Positions 43,488 to 53,313 of a stretch of DNA of 64,000 bases are shown one piece after another. Under the pieces are notes generated by a model. The model was not told the DNA's origin and ran no database searches. It saw only the letters and a list, made by a program, of their open reading frames with translations. The stretch lies in the NCBI GenBank assembly GCA_028287465.1, contig JAQBPO010000086.1:31261-95260 (forward strand), read 5' to 3'. Position 1 is the first letter of the stretch. The number at the start of each line of letters is the position of its first letter. The DNA is from Fibrobacterota bacterium. GTDB taxonomy: Bacteria; Fibrobacterota; Fibrobacteria; UBA11236. A program made the position numbers and the translations under genes.

Positions 43488-44906
43488 TTACTCCACGAGC
43501 AGCAATCGGGCCGGTCCGAAACCGGAACCCTTACCCTGAAGGAAATAGACGCCTTCCGGGAGAGCCACGACCGCATCCGGTCCGCCGGCGTTGAAGCCGG
43601 ACACCTTCCTGCCCTCCGGGGAGAAGACCTCGACGGCCGATCGTTCCCCGGGAAACGCATTTCCCCAGGATTGCCCGCGCCTGATCCGCATCACCCGGGG
43701 CCCCTCCCAGGCATTTTTCCGCGCCCGTGATTCGGCTAGCCCCAGGATATCCGCCCCTTCCAGCCTGTAGATCGCGCCCGTCTCATACCGGGTCAGGTAG
43801 ATATTGCCCAGCAAATCCGTGCCGAAGGAGGTCGGGCCCCAGCCCAGATCCAATACCCTCTGGAAGGTGCCGGTTTCCCCCTCCGGCGGAGGCGTCATCC
43901 TCCAAAGGGTCCCGGTGGCGAAATCCGCGAAGAAATACTGTCCATAGAGGGGCGATGCAGGGTTTCCCCGGTAGACCACGCCCCCGATGATGGTGCTCGC
44001 CAAGGCCCGTCCCAATTCCGCGAGCGGCCCGACCAGACCGGCCTTGTCGCAGGAGTCAGGCTCTTGGCAGATCGTGCCTTCCCGGAAGGGCCAGCCGAGG
44101 TTCTGCCCGCGGCCTATGCGATCGATTTCTTCACGGGCGGTCTCCCCCACGTCCCCGGCCCATAACTCCCCGGTTACGGGGTCGAAGCTCCACTTCCAGG
44201 GGTTGCGCACCCCCAGGGCCCATATCTCCGGGCGCGTTCCGGCCCGGCCCACGAAGGGATTGTCCTCGGGAACCTGGAAGGAATCGGGGGCGTTCACGTC
44301 CACCCGCAGGAATTTCCCGAGCAGGGTCGCGGTATTCTGGGCATTGAGGCTTTCCCCGCCGTCTCCCATGCCCACGTACAGGAACCCGTCCTTGGGGCCG
44401 AAAGCGATGGTGCCGCCTTTATGGTTCAGTTGCTTACCCTGGTCGATGCGCATGATCCGCCGGGGAGGTTTGCCGGAATCCCTGGTGAAGGAGGAATCCG
44501 CCTCGCGTTCTTCGATCAAGGTCGCGAAGCCCCCTGATGCGGGATTGTAATCCAGGTAGTACTTGCGGTTGTTCGCGAAATCGGGGTGGAATGCGATGCC
44601 CAGAAGGCCCATCTCCCCTTCCGTCTTTACCGCCACCTTGAGGAATTCGGATTTGACCCACTTCCCCTCCGTGAGGGTGGCAAGGGCGATGCGGCCTTCG
44701 AACCGTTCAAGGATGACGAAGGTCCCAGGCCGGCCCGGCATCTCCCCGAACCAGACGGGCTTGTCCAGAGGGACTTCCCCGGACGGGAAGAACGGGACCA
44801 CGGTTATGTCCGCGCTCGCCATGGATGCGGCGCCCGGCCAGAAAGGACCGGACAGGACGGCCAAGGCGGCGGACAGCAGCCACGCGCGGGAAAACAAGCG
44901 GATCAT
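43488..44906 (-). CDS. Secreted PQQ-dependent sugar dehydrogenase (soluble glucose dehydrogenase-like)
   Basis: 472 residues. Signal about 1-32. The body has the GSDH hallmarks 'PVWFGEMPGRPGTFVILERF', 'GEMGLLGIAFHPDFANNRKY', 'LNHKGGTIAFGPKDGFLYVG', 'LGKFLRVDVNAPDSF', 'EIWALGVRNPWKWSFDPVTG' and 'GTLWRMTPPPEGETG'. The His in 'LNHKGG' corresponds to the proton-abstracting base of the family. It oxidises aldose sugars with PQQ and calcium, outside the cytoplasm. The C-terminus ('VEVFSPEGRKVSGFN', 'PEGVYFLQGKGSG') is a Por/T9SS-like tail. It is more canonical than the propeller proteins at 12874 and 41566. Confidence 0.92.
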   Translation of the reverse strand: MIRLFSRAWLLSAALAVLSGPFWPGAASMASADITVVPFFPSGEVPLDKPVWFGEMPGRPGTFVILERFEGRIALATLTEGKWVKSEFLKVAVKTEGEMGLLGIAFHPDFANNRKYYLDYNPASGGFATLIEEREADSSFTRDSGKPPRRIMRIDQGKQLNHKGGTIAFGPKDGFLYVGMGDGGESLNAQNTATLLGKFLRVDVNAPDSFQVPEDNPFVGRAGTRPEIWALGVRNPWKWSFDPVTGELWAGDVGETAREEIDRIGRGQNLGWPFREGTICQEPDSCDKAGLVGPLAELGRALASTIIGGVVYRGNPASPLYGQYFFADFATGTLWRMTPPPEGETGTFQRVLDLGWGPTSFGTDLLGNIYLTRYETGAIYRLEGADILGLAESRARKNAWEGPRVMRIRRGQSWGNAFPGERSAVEVFSPEGRKVSGFNAGGPDAVVALPEGVYFLQGKGSGFGPARLLLVE

Positions 44907-45015
44907 GGAATTCCTCGGGTAGATCAGCCCGGAAACCGGACCGCCCGGGCCGGAAACCGGGCCGGACGCTCCCGACCCCGGGAACGCTCAGGGGAAGATA
45001 AATGCGGGGATAGGG

Positions 45016-46275
45016 TCAGGCCAGATTTTTCGGAACGCGCTCGAACTGCAGGATGGCGTCGAAGGTCTGGCGCTCCCTGATTACGTCGGCGCCGGATTCC
45101 TGGATCAGGACCTCGGCGGCCAGCTTGCGCGTATTGTAGTTCGAAGACATCGACGCCCCGTAGGCTCCCGCGTCATGGAGGATGAGGTAATCGCCGGCCA
45201 CGGCCTCGGGAAGCTTCCGGGTGGTGACCACGCCGCCTTCTTCCTGGGTGAATACGTCGCCGGATTCGCAGAGCGGGCCGGCCACGATGGTGTCGAAGGC
45301 GTTCCCGACCGTGCGGCCGTCCGCGGGGCAGATGGAAATCTCGTGGTAGGCCCCGTACATGGCGGGCCGGATCAAGGTGTCGAAACCGGCGTCCACCAGG
45401 TAGAAGCGGTTTCCGCCCGAGGACTTCACCGAACGGATCTGGGTGAGCAGGGAACAGGACTCGGCGACCAGGTAACGTCCCGGTTCCACCTCCAGCGCGA
45501 CGGGATGGCCCGCATCGCGTTCGATGGCCTTGCGGGCCTTGTCCCACAAGGAGTAATAGGCGGCGATATCGATGCGCGCCTGCTCCTTACGGTAGGGAAT
45601 CGGCAGACCGCCGCCCGCGCTGATGACCTTGAGCTGCGGACCCATGCGCTTCGCCGCCTTCACCATCGCGTCGCATACCGTGGACAGGTGGTGGTAATCG
45701 CTTCCGGATCCGATGTGCATGTGCAGGCCCTGGATGTTCACGCCCGCCTCGTTGCCGAGCCGCAGGCACTCTTCCAGGTCCGAGTGCCAGATGCCATGCT
45801 TGGAATAGCTGCCGCCGGTGTTCACCTTGCGCGAATGCCCATGGCCGAATCCGGGGTTGATGCGAAGGGTGACCTCCGCTCCGGGATAGACCTTTCCGAG
45901 CTGGGTGATCATGTCCATCGAACCCACGTTCACGGGTACCTTGTGGCGCACGATCAATTCGAGCGCATCGTTGTCGAACAGGTCCGCCGTGAAAACGATT
46001 CCGGGAGGATGGCCTTCCGCGGTGTATCCCACCTTGAGGGCCCGGTAGATCTCCCCTGCCGAGACCGCGTCCACCACCACCCCGTTCTTGCGCATGAGCG
46101 CCAGGATGGCGAGGTTGGAGCAGGCCTTCTGGGCGAACCGGATCACCTCGAACGCCTTGAGCTCGGCGATGCGTTTCTCGATCACGGCCTTTTCATAGAT
46201 GAAGGTGGGCGTGCCGAATTCCTTCGCCAATTGTTCCACCGGCCGGGCGCCGATATGGGTCACGAGATTCTTCAT
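45016..46275 (-). CDS. lysA: Diaminopimelate decarboxylase
   Basis: 419 residues. It makes L-lysine from meso-diaminopimelate, with PLP. The Schiff-base Lys is K50 in 'IRFAQKACSN'. Further motifs are 'VVDAVSAGEIYRALKVGY', 'RINPGFGHGHSRKVNTGG', 'LHMHIGSGSD', 'AGGGLPIPYR', 'LEVEPGRYLVAES' and 'GPLCESGDVF' (substrate-site Cys). The His in 'HMHIGSG' and the Gly-rich loop hold PLP phosphate. Its usual length is about 420. A GGAGGAG lies somewhat far (about 12 bases) upstream of the ATG. asd, an earlier enzyme of the same pathway, lies 1.6 kb upstream on the same strand with two other genes between. Confidence 0.96.
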   Translation of the reverse strand: MKNLVTHIGARPVEQLAKEFGTPTFIYEKAVIEKRIAELKAFEVIRFAQKACSNLAILALMRKNGVVVDAVSAGEIYRALKVGYTAEGHPPGIVFTADLFDNDALELIVRHKVPVNVGSMDMITQLGKVYPGAEVTLRINPGFGHGHSRKVNTGGSYSKHGIWHSDLEECLRLGNEAGVNIQGLHMHIGSGSDYHHLSTVCDAMVKAAKRMGPQLKVISAGGGLPIPYRKEQARIDIAAYYSLWDKARKAIERDAGHPVALEVEPGRYLVAESCSLLTQIRSVKSSGGNRFYLVDAGFDTLIRPAMYGAYHEISICPADGRTVGNAFDTIVAGPLCESGDVFTQEEGGVVTTRKLPEAVAGDYLILHDAGAYGASMSSNYNTRKLAAEVLIQESGADVIRERQTFDAILQFERVPKNLA

Positions 46276-46367
46276 GAGCGGGGGCTCCTCCAGGGAGGAA
46301 AGCTAACAAACAATGGGCGGGCCTTGCCGCGCCGGAGACCCCGCGTAGGCCGGTTTTTACGGTTTTT

Positions 46368-46583
46368 TCACGCCGTTTGGCCCGGTTTTACGGCGCCTGC
46401 AGCCGCGTCCCCGTCTTCGGCCTTTTTCTTCGCGTCGTTGCCGAGGGCGTATTTCACCACCATGTACTTCTCGAGCAGGGCCACGCTGTCGGTCATGGAT
46501 TTCTCCAGGCGCGCCACCTGGAAGAACAGGCTGAGGAAATACAGGCCGAGGCAGAAGATCATGAGGCCGAGGATGATTGACAT
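46368..46583 (-). CDS. Small membrane protein, probably leaderless mRNA
   Basis: 71 residues from the ATG at 46583. One membrane helix ('MSIILGLMIFCLGLYFLSLF') is followed by an amphipathic helix ('EKSMTDSVALLEKYMVVKYA') and an Ala/Lys/Asp-rich tail. No ribosome-binding site precedes the ATG. Instead a perfect -10 box TATAAT ends six bases before it, with TTGTAC 18 bases further up, so transcription should start at or within a base of the ATG. A TTG further upstream (46619) overlaps that promoter and is unlikely to be used. The function is unknown. It sits between lysA and an exported protein gene. Confidence 0.65.
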   Translation of the reverse strand: MSIILGLMIFCLGLYFLSLFFQVARLEKSMTDSVALLEKYMVVKYALGNDAKKKAEDGDAAAGAVKPGQTA

Positions 46584-46589
46584 TGAGGG

Positions 46590-46619
46590 ATTATAGGCAA
46601 TCGGGGAGGTGTGGTACAA
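46590..46619 (-). promoter_or_regulatory. Sigma-70 promoter placed for a leaderless transcript
   Basis: On the minus strand TTGTAC (46619-46614), an 18-base spacer and a consensus TATAAT (46595-46590). The expected start point falls at the ATG at 46583. Confidence 0.7.
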
Positions 46620-46638
46620 GGATAGAAGTCAAAAATGA

Positions 46639-46657
46639 AAATGCAAAATGAAAAGCG
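46639..46657 (+). repeat. 19-bp repeat, copy 1 (inverted copy at 59282-59300)
   Basis: The 19-mer beginning AAATGCAAAATGAAAAGCG is found again, on the opposite strand, at 59282-59300, where it encodes part of a signal peptide. The flanks also share variants of CGCAAAATG. Here it is in an AT-rich spacer downstream of an exported protein gene, out of keeping with the GC-rich surroundings. Confidence 0.85.
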
Positions 46658-46693
46658 CAAAATGGGCGATTTGGGCGGAGCATCCGCCGCCGC

Positions 46694-47668
46694 TCATGGC
46701 TTTCCCGGATGGAACCGGGCGGGAATGGTTTTCCCGTCCATCCGGACCGCCTTACCATGGACTCCGGATAGGGCGCGTTCGCTCTTCCGGACGGAATGCG
46801 AAAGGTTTACCGCCCCCCCGGGCGCGATCTCCCGCCAGCTGATCATCTTGTACTGCGATCTCGCCGATCCGGTATTCCGGATGAAGGTCACGCCGCCTCC
46901 CGTGGTGATCACGGTATTGGCCGGATAGCCGCAGGTGCCCGGAGGAGCGGACCACTGGCCGCTATCGACGACCTCGCCCAGTTTTTTCCAGGCGACGCCC
47001 TTGCCCATATCGCCGCCGGATACGGAGTCCACGTAGGCTTCCAGCTTCACGGCCTTGTCCCCGGGCAGGTTGTAGACCAGGTACTTCATTCCTATCCAAC
47101 GGTCCGCCGGGAAGCCGCCCGGGAACAAGGGACCGCTTTTCCCGCCGGCATCGTTGGGATGATCCAATTCCTTGTCGAAGCCCCAGGTGCCCGAGTTGCG
47201 GAAGGCGAGATAGTAGGTGTTCGCGAGGCAATGGTACACATCTCCATGCCCTTCGGCTCCGCTGCGGGCGCCGACCACGAAACCGGCGTAGGACTCTCCG
47301 TCCGCGCCTATGCGCCGGTAATAGCCCGTGAACTCGATGTCCCGGAAGAACGGCGCGCCTCCCGCCGTCAACGGCATGATATAGAGCCTGGGTTGCGGGC
47401 CGCCCATGGTCATGACCCCTTCGCCGTCGATCGCCATCAGGTTCCCGTCACCGCGGCGCCTGCTCCAATGGGTCGGATCCGCGGGGTCCCTTTCGGTTAT
47501 CGACCGCGCGGCCCCACTCGCCCAATGCAGGGAATTCCATTCCTGGGCCGGTTGCCTGGAGGGCATGAGCATTCCGATACCGAAAACGTCCTTTTGCCCG
47601 AAACCCCTGGAGGCCGCCAGCCCGATCAGGAGCAGGAACGCGAAATGGGATGGATTCGTTTTAGGCAT
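46694..47668 (-). CDS. Exported hypothetical protein, probably a beta-sandwich carbohydrate-active or lectin-like domain
   Basis: 324 residues from the ATG at 47668; the upstream open frame of 67 codons is not coding in style. Signal 'FAFLLLIGLAASRGFGQ'. The mature domain is beta-rich with 'RDIEFTGYYRRIGADGESYA', 'GFVVGARSGAEGHGDVYHC', 'GMKYLVYNLPGDKAVKLEAY' and 'EAYVDSVSGGD', the order of strands seen in ConA-like jelly-roll lyases and hydrolases. No catalytic residues could be assigned. It lacks a sorting-like tail. It lies between asd (upstream, 200 bases) and the small membrane protein. The fold call is by eye only. Confidence 0.65.
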   Translation of the reverse strand: MPKTNPSHFAFLLLIGLAASRGFGQKDVFGIGMLMPSRQPAQEWNSLHWASGAARSITERDPADPTHWSRRRGDGNLMAIDGEGVMTMGGPQPRLYIMPLTAGGAPFFRDIEFTGYYRRIGADGESYAGFVVGARSGAEGHGDVYHCLANTYYLAFRNSGTWGFDKELDHPNDAGGKSGPLFPGGFPADRWIGMKYLVYNLPGDKAVKLEAYVDSVSGGDMGKGVAWKKLGEVVDSGQWSAPPGTCGYPANTVITTGGGVTFIRNTGSARSQYKMISWREIAPGGAVNLSHSVRKSERALSGVHGKAVRMDGKTIPARFHPGKP

Positions 47669-47870
47669 GGGCCGACCGCCTTGGGCATGGGGTGAACAGG
47701 CGGCCCTGGAAGGACGGGGACCTGAACCCCGTAGCGACGGGATCGAGGTGAATTTAGGGAATTGGGCGGGCCCGCGCAGGTCGCGGCGGGAGGAAATGTG
47801 GACAGGGTTGTCCACGGATCCGGCTACAAGAGCGTTTCCCCGGATGGATCCGGGGAACGAAGCCCTCAAA

Positions 47871-48872
47871 TCAGGTCTTGAAGAGCTTCTCCGCGATCTG
47901 CACCGCGTTCAGCGCCGCGCCCTTGCGGATCTGGTCGCCCACCACCCAGATGTCCAGGGTCTTGGGCTGGGAAGAGTCCTTGCGCACGCGGCCCACCAGG
48001 ACCGGGTCCCGGCCGGAGGCGTCCAAGGGCATGGGCCAGCGGTTGTTGGCGCGGTCTTCCATCACTTCCACGCCTTCCATGGCGCGCAGCAGGGCATAGA
48101 CCTCTTCGATGTCCGGCTCCTCCTCGAATTCCACGTTCAGGGCCTCGGAATGGGCGCGAAGCACGGGCACCCGCACGCAGGTGGCCGTTACGCGGATCGC
48201 GTCGTCGTGGAAGATCTTGCGGGTCTCCTTGACCATCTTGATCTCCTCCTCGCAATACCCGTTCTCCGTCATGGGGGAGTTGTGGGGGAAGAGGTTGAAG
48301 GCGTAGGGATGGGGGATCACGGTGCGGTTGAAGTCCTGGCCCTGGATATAGGCCGCGGTCTCGCTGACCAGCTCGTCCATGGCCACGGCGCCGGCGCCGC
48401 TGGCGGCCTGGTAGGTGGCGGCCACCACGCGCTTGATCTTGAAGCGCTTGTGGAGCGGCCACAGGGGCAGGGCCATGATGATGGTGGAACAGTTGGGGTT
48501 GGCGATGATGCCCTTATGCTTGAAGATGTCCTCGGGATTGATCTCCGGGATCACCAGGGGCACGCCTTCGGTCATGCGGAAATAGGAGGTATTGTCCACC
48601 ACCACCGCGCCGGCCTTTACGGCCGAGGGAGCGAACTCCTTGCTGATCTTGCCGCCGGCCGAGGCCAGCACCAGGTCGATGCCCTTGAAGGAGTCGTGGG
48701 TCAATTCCCGGACCTTGATGTCCTCGTCCTGGAACTGCAGGGTTTTCCCGGCGGAACGGGCCGAGGCCAACAGCCTCAACTCGGAGATCGGGAATTTCCG
48801 CTCTGCCAAAATGTCCAGAAGCTCCGTGCCCACCGCTCCGGTGGCGCCCATGATTGCGACCTTGATTCCCAT
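47871..48872 (-). CDS. asd: Aspartate-semialdehyde dehydrogenase
   Basis: 333 residues from the ATG at 48872, preceded by AAAGGGA. It reduces aspartyl phosphate to aspartate semialdehyde for lysine, diaminopimelate, threonine and methionine. 'KVAIMGATGAVGTELLDIL' is the NADP loop, C128 in 'ANPNCSTIIM' is the catalytic Cys, and 'VRVPVLRAHSEALNVEF' carries the catalytic His. 'AASGAGAVAMDEL' and 'FPHNSPMTENGYCEEE' are typical of the bacterial group. An upstream start at 48929 is in frame but overlaps the promoter region. It is divergent from gcvP across 200 bases. Confidence 0.97.
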   Translation of the reverse strand: MGIKVAIMGATGAVGTELLDILAERKFPISELRLLASARSAGKTLQFQDEDIKVRELTHDSFKGIDLVLASAGGKISKEFAPSAVKAGAVVVDNTSYFRMTEGVPLVIPEINPEDIFKHKGIIANPNCSTIIMALPLWPLHKRFKIKRVVAATYQAASGAGAVAMDELVSETAAYIQGQDFNRTVIPHPYAFNLFPHNSPMTENGYCEEEIKMVKETRKIFHDDAIRVTATCVRVPVLRAHSEALNVEFEEEPDIEEVYALLRAMEGVEVMEDRANNRWPMPLDASGRDPVLVGRVRKDSSQPKTLDIWVVGDQIRKGAALNAVQIAEKLFKT

Positions 48873-49071
48873 CTGATTTCCCTTTGCGCTTTGAATAGCC
48901 CGGATTGCGTCGAATCGTCCATGCGCCATCGGGCCCGGGGCCCGTCAACCATGCGCCGCAAGACTGCAGCTACCCCGTGAAAATTAGTAAAATTGTTTCC
49001 TGGGACCCGGAACGCACCCGTGCCCTTTCCCCTATCAGGACGGTCGGGGTTTTTCCACGCAGGTGAGGCAT

Positions 49072-51984
49072 ATGGAATTGAGCGTTGAGAATAAAGGTGT
49101 TTTCGTTTCCCGGCATATCGGTCCCGATGAGGGCCAAATCCGGGCCATGCTCAAGGCGGTTGGCGCGGAAAGCCTGGACGATCTGGCCCGGAAGACCGTA
49201 CCGGCCTCCATCCGCCTGGCCGCGCCCCTGGATCTGCCCGCATGGGAGAACGAACATCGCTTCCTGGCCGAGGCCCGCGCCCTGGCCTCGGACAACAAGA
49301 TCCTCAAATCCCATATCGGACTGGGCTACCATGACGTGGTGGTCCCCGGGGTCATCCAGCGCAATGTGCTCGAGAATCCCGGTTGGTACACGGCCTATAC
49401 GCCTTACCAGGCGGAAATCGCCCAGGGCCGCCTAGAGGCCCTGATCAACTTCCAGACGGCCGTCCTGGACCTCACCGGACTGGAAATCGCCAACGCCTCC
49501 CTGCTCGACGAGGGCACCGCCGCCGCCGAGGCCATGACCATGCTGTTCTCCCTGCGCGAGGATGAATCCGCCCGCTCCTTCTTCGTATCCAAGCGGTGCC
49601 ACCCGCAGACCATCGACGTCCTTCGCACGCGTTCGGAACCGCTCGGCATCGAACTCCTCATCGCCGACGAGGCCGCCATGGTCAATGGGGACGCGGCCAA
49701 GGGGATTTTCGGCATGCTCATCCAATACCCGGATACCTTCGGCAACGCGGCCGACTACTCCGGCCTGTGCGCCAAGGCCCATTCGGCCGGCATCAAGGTC
49801 GCGGTCGCGACCGATCTCCTCTCCCTGCTCCTGCTCGCTTCGCCCGGCTCCTTCGGGGCGGACATCGCCGTGGGCACGGCCCAGCGCTTCGGCGTCCCCA
49901 TGGGATTCGGCGGGCCGCACGCGGCCTTCTTCGCCGCCAAGGACGCTTACAAGCGCCACATGCCCGGCCGCATCATCGGCGTTTCAGTGGACGTGCACGG
50001 CCAGCGCGCCTACCGCATGGCCCTGCAGACCCGCGAGCAGCACATCCGCCGGGACAAGGCCACCAGCAATATCTGCACGTCCCAGGTGCTCCTCGCCGTG
50101 ATGGCCGGCTTCTATGCCGTGTACCACGGCCCCCAGGGCCTCAAGCAGATCGCGTCCCGCGTCCATGCCCTGGCGCGTTCGCTTGAAAAGGCGCTGGCCT
50201 CCCTGGGCTGCGTCCAGAAGAACGCAACCTACTTCGACACCTTGCGCATCGCCCTTCCGGACGCGGGCCTCTTCGCCAAGGTCAGGTCCGAAGCCGTGTC
50301 CGCGGGACGCAACTTCCGCTACCTGGAAAACGATATCGACGGTCCGGGCCCCGGAATCGGCATCAGCCTGGACGAGACCACCACGCCGGAAGACGTGGCA
50401 GCCATCGCCGCCATCTTCGCCTCGGCCCTCGGCAGACCCCGCCCGGATGGTCGCGCCGCCGCGGAATGGGCCAAGGGCCTGACCCTCAACTGGCCGGCCG
50501 CCCTGGTCCGCAAAGGCGAGGTTCTGACCCACCCCGTCTTCAACAGCCATCGCAGCGAAACCGAGATGCTCCGCTACATCAAGTCCCTGGAGAACAAGGA
50601 TCTCTCCCTCAACACCTCCATGATAGCGCTCGGCTCGTGCACCATGAAGCTCAACGCCACCGCGGAAATGGTTCCCCTCACCTGGCCGGAATTCGGAAGC
50701 ATCCATCCCTTCGCGCCGGAAGATCAGACCAAAGGCTATCGCCGCATGTTCAAGGACCTGGAACGGGATCTCGCCGCAGTCACCGGGCTTCCGGGCGTAT
50801 CCCTCCAGCCCAATGCGGGCTCCCAGGGCGAGTACGCCGGCCTCATGGTCATCCGCGCCTACCATAAGGGCCGGGGCGAAGGCGCCCGCAATGTCTGCCT
50901 CATCCCCCAGTCCGCCCACGGCACCAATCCCGCCAGCGCCGTCATGGCCGGCCTCAAGGTGGTCGTGGTCAAATGCGACGAGCAGGGCAATATCGACATC
51001 GCCGATCTCCGCAAGCAGGCGGAAGCCCACAAGGCGGACCTCTCCTGCCTGATGGCCACCTATCCCTCCACGCACGGCGTGTTCGAGGAAGGCATCAAGG
51101 AAGTCTGCAAGACCGTGCACGAGCATGGCGGGCAGGTCTACATGGACGGGGCCAACATGAACGCCCAGGTGGGCCTCTGCAGCCCCGGTACCGTGGGCGC
51201 GGACGTCTGCCACCTCAACCTGCACAAGACCTTCTGCATCCCTCATGGCGGCGGAGGCCCCGGAATGGGCCCCATTTGCGTGGCCGCGCACCTGGCCCCG
51301 TTCCTGCCCGGCCATGCCGTGGTCAAGACCGGCGGGGACAAGGCCATCCCGGCCATTTCCGCCGCGCCCTGGGGCAGCGCCAGCATCCTGACCATCTCGT
51401 GGGCCTATATCCGCATGATGGGCGGGCGCAACCTGACCCGCGCCACGGAAGTGGCCATCCTCAACGCCAATTACATGATGAAGCGCCTGGAAAGCCACTA
51501 CCCCGTACTCTACGTGGGCAGCAACGGCACGGTCGCCCATGAGATGATCCTGGACTGCCGCAAGTTCAAGGCGAGCGCCGGCATCGAAGTGGAAGACATC
51601 GCCAAGCGCCTGATGGATTACGGGTTCCACGCCCCGACCGTTTCCTTCCCCGTGGCCGGCACCCTGATGGTGGAGCCCACGGAGAGCGAGTCCCAGCCGG
51701 AGATGGATCGCTTCTGCGAAGCCCTCATCTCCATCCGCAAGGAAATCGCCGACCTCGAATCCGGCAAGGCGGACCGCGCGGACAACGTCCTGAAGAATGC
51801 GCCGCATACCGCGGCCCATGCCTTGGCGGACGAGTGGAAGCATCCCTACTCCCGGGAAGCGGCGGTCTACCCGCTGGCATGGGTGCGTTCCAACAAGTTC
51901 TGGCCCGCGGTGGGGCGCATCAATGCCGCCTTCGGGGACAAGAACCTCGTCTGCGCCTGCCCGCCCATCGAATCCTATGCCTGA
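49072..51984 (+). CDS. gcvP: Glycine dehydrogenase (decarboxylating), P protein, single chain
   Basis: 970 residues from the ATG at 49072, with AGGTGAGG upstream. It decarboxylates glycine and transfers the aminomethyl group to GcvH, with PLP. Start '[20 protein letters not shown]' and '[20 protein letters not shown]' are N-terminal hallmarks; the PLP Lys is K719 in '[20 protein letters not shown]'. The fused alpha-beta form is used here, not the split gcvPA/gcvPB. No glycine riboswitch is visible in the 200 bases upstream. gcvH lies 1.3 kb away on the other strand; gcvT is not in the window. Confidence 0.98.
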   Translation: MELSVENKGVFVSRHIGPDEGQIRAMLKAVGAESLDDLARKTVPASIRLAAPLDLPAWENEHRFLAEARALASDNKILKSHIGLGYHDVVVPGVIQRNVLENPGWYTAYTPYQAEIAQGRLEALINFQTAVLDLTGLEIANASLLDEGTAAAEAMTMLFSLREDESARSFFVSKRCHPQTIDVLRTRSEPLGIELLIADEAAMVNGDAAKGIFGMLIQYPDTFGNAADYSGLCAKAHSAGIKVAVATDLLSLLLLASPGSFGADIAVGTAQRFGVPMGFGGPHAAFFAAKDAYKRHMPGRIIGVSVDVHGQRAYRMALQTREQHIRRDKATSNICTSQVLLAVMAGFYAVYHGPQGLKQIASRVHALARSLEKALASLGCVQKNATYFDTLRIALPDAGLFAKVRSEAVSAGRNFRYLENDIDGPGPGIGISLDETTTPEDVAAIAAIFASALGRPRPDGRAAAEWAKGLTLNWPAALVRKGEVLTHPVFNSHRSETEMLRYIKSLENKDLSLNTSMIALGSCTMKLNATAEMVPLTWPEFGSIHPFAPEDQTKGYRRMFKDLERDLAAVTGLPGVSLQPNAGSQGEYAGLMVIRAYHKGRGEGARNVCLIPQSAHGTNPASAVMAGLKVVVVKCDEQGNIDIADLRKQAEAHKADLSCLMATYPSTHGVFEEGIKEVCKTVHEHGGQVYMDGANMNAQVGLCSPGTVGADVCHLNLHKTFCIPHGGGGPGMGPICVAAHLAPFLPGHAVVKTGGDKAIPAISAAPWGSASILTISWAYIRMMGGRNLTRATEVAILNANYMMKRLESHYPVLYVGSNGTVAHEMILDCRKFKASAGIEVEDIAKRLMDYGFHAPTVSFPVAGTLMVEPTESESQPEMDRFCEALISIRKEIADLESGKADRADNVLKNAPHTAAHALADEWKHPYSREAAVYPLAWVRSNKFWPAVGRINAAFGDKNLVCACPPIESYA

Positions 51985-52086
51985 TACCTGAACTCCCGGC
52001 AGGCATAAAGCGTCCCGAGGCGCTATATTCCGGAAGCCGGGGAGCCTCTACCGGCGGACGAACTTCAAGGTGGGGACCAGGGAGTC

Positions 52087-53232
52087 ATGCCGATGCCGAT
52101 CGCTTCTAGCCGCTTTTCCACCGATCTTATCCGCCTTTCCATGACCTCGGCCGTGGCCATCGTCCTGGGTGGCGCGTCCCTGGCATCCGCCCAGCATTCC
52201 GCGACCGTATCGCTACCGGATTCCATCGCCGAACCGGGGACCCAGGTGGTATGGGTCAAAAAGGTCCAGCAGTACTGCGAAGGCCCAGCCGTGGATCTCA
52301 AGGATGGTACCGTCTACTTCACCGAACAGCGGGATAACAGCGTTTCCGACTGGCCCATCTGGAAGATCAACCCCGCCAATCCCAGCGATACCGGATCGCG
52401 CTGGATAACCGCCAGCAACCAGAGCAACGGGCTTTTCGTGGACGCCCAGGGCCGCGTCATCGCGGCGCAAAAAGGCAAGATCGTCCGGTACAACAAGAAC
52501 GCCACCGTGGATTCGGTCCTGACCACCAGCGGTACCAACGGGGTCACCTTCGGCCAGGCGAACGACTTCAGCATCGGCAAGAACGGGGCGATCTTCTTCT
52601 CGGATCTGGGCAACCAGATCTTCTACCTCGACGCGTCGCGCAAGCTCAAGGCCACGGCCTCCGGCTCGGGAAACGTGAACGGCGTAGAATGGATCGAAGA
52701 GGAGAACGGCCTCTACATCAACGCGGACGGGCACGTCAACCGTTACGATGTGGGCGCTGACGGGTCCCTGACCAACCGCAAGGTGTTCTACGGCGCCATG
52801 ACCGGATCGGACGGCATCGAAACCGACAGCCATGGCAATTGGTACGTGGGAAGCTATTCCGAAGGGGCCGTGCACGTATGCAATGCCAAGGGGCAGGCTT
52901 TGGGGAAGATCACCTTCGCCATGGCCTCGGGCCCCTACGATTCCCGCGGCGGCGCCCAAGGGAACATCGACAATTGCCATTTCGGCGGGGAAGGGAACAA
53001 GACCCTGTACTGCACCGGCGACGGCGGCCTATATTCCATCCGCCTCAAGATCCCCGGCCGCATTTCCGCGGCCGCGAGCCCCACGGGTACGGTTTCCGCC
53101 AAGCGTCCTTTCGCCATGCCGGCGCGGGCGCAAGCCTACCGGGCCGATGGACGGTTCTGGTGGGATGGGTTGGCGAACGGCGCCGGGCCGAGGGAAGCCG
53201 CGCCCCACCTGCCCTTGCTTTCCAAGCCTTAA
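52087..53232 (+). CDS. Secreted SMP-30/gluconolactonase-like beta-propeller protein
   Basis: 381 residues. Signal 'TSAVAIVLGGASLASAQH'. 'CEGPAVDLKDGTVYFTEQRD' is the typical start of SMP-30/gluconolactonase enzymes, with the metal-site Glu in 'CEGP'; 'FVDAQGRVIAAQKGKIVRYN', 'FGQANDFSIGKNGAIFFSDL' and 'GSDGIETDSHGNWYVGSYSE' supply the Asn/Asp positions expected of the calcium site. Such enzymes hydrolyse sugar lactones, the product of PQQ sugar dehydrogenases of which this window has several, so it may act downstream of them. The C-terminal 55 residues are Ala/Pro/Arg-rich and unrelated. There is no sorting-like tail. Confidence 0.88.
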   Translation: MPMPIASSRFSTDLIRLSMTSAVAIVLGGASLASAQHSATVSLPDSIAEPGTQVVWVKKVQQYCEGPAVDLKDGTVYFTEQRDNSVSDWPIWKINPANPSDTGSRWITASNQSNGLFVDAQGRVIAAQKGKIVRYNKNATVDSVLTTSGTNGVTFGQANDFSIGKNGAIFFSDLGNQIFYLDASRKLKATASGSGNVNGVEWIEEENGLYINADGHVNRYDVGADGSLTNRKVFYGAMTGSDGIETDSHGNWYVGSYSEGAVHVCNAKGQALGKITFAMASGPYDSRGGAQGNIDNCHFGGEGNKTLYCTGDGGLYSIRLKIPGRISAAASPTGTVSAKRPFAMPARAQAYRADGRFWWDGLANGAGPREAAPHLPLLSKP

Positions 53233-53313
53233 GCCGGATTGCGGGGAAGCGGAGAAAGCCGTCGGAACGGCCTCCCGGGTGCGGATCGATGAATCAACCG
53301 ATATGGGCTTTTT

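Noticed and set aside
48873..49071. Glycine riboswitch upstream of gcvP
   Set aside because: No paired glycine-aptamer elements could be recognised in the 200 bases.
49984..51843. 619-codon minus-strand open frame opposite gcvP
   Set aside because: Shadow of gcvP; no domain, unusual His/Gly/Ala composition.
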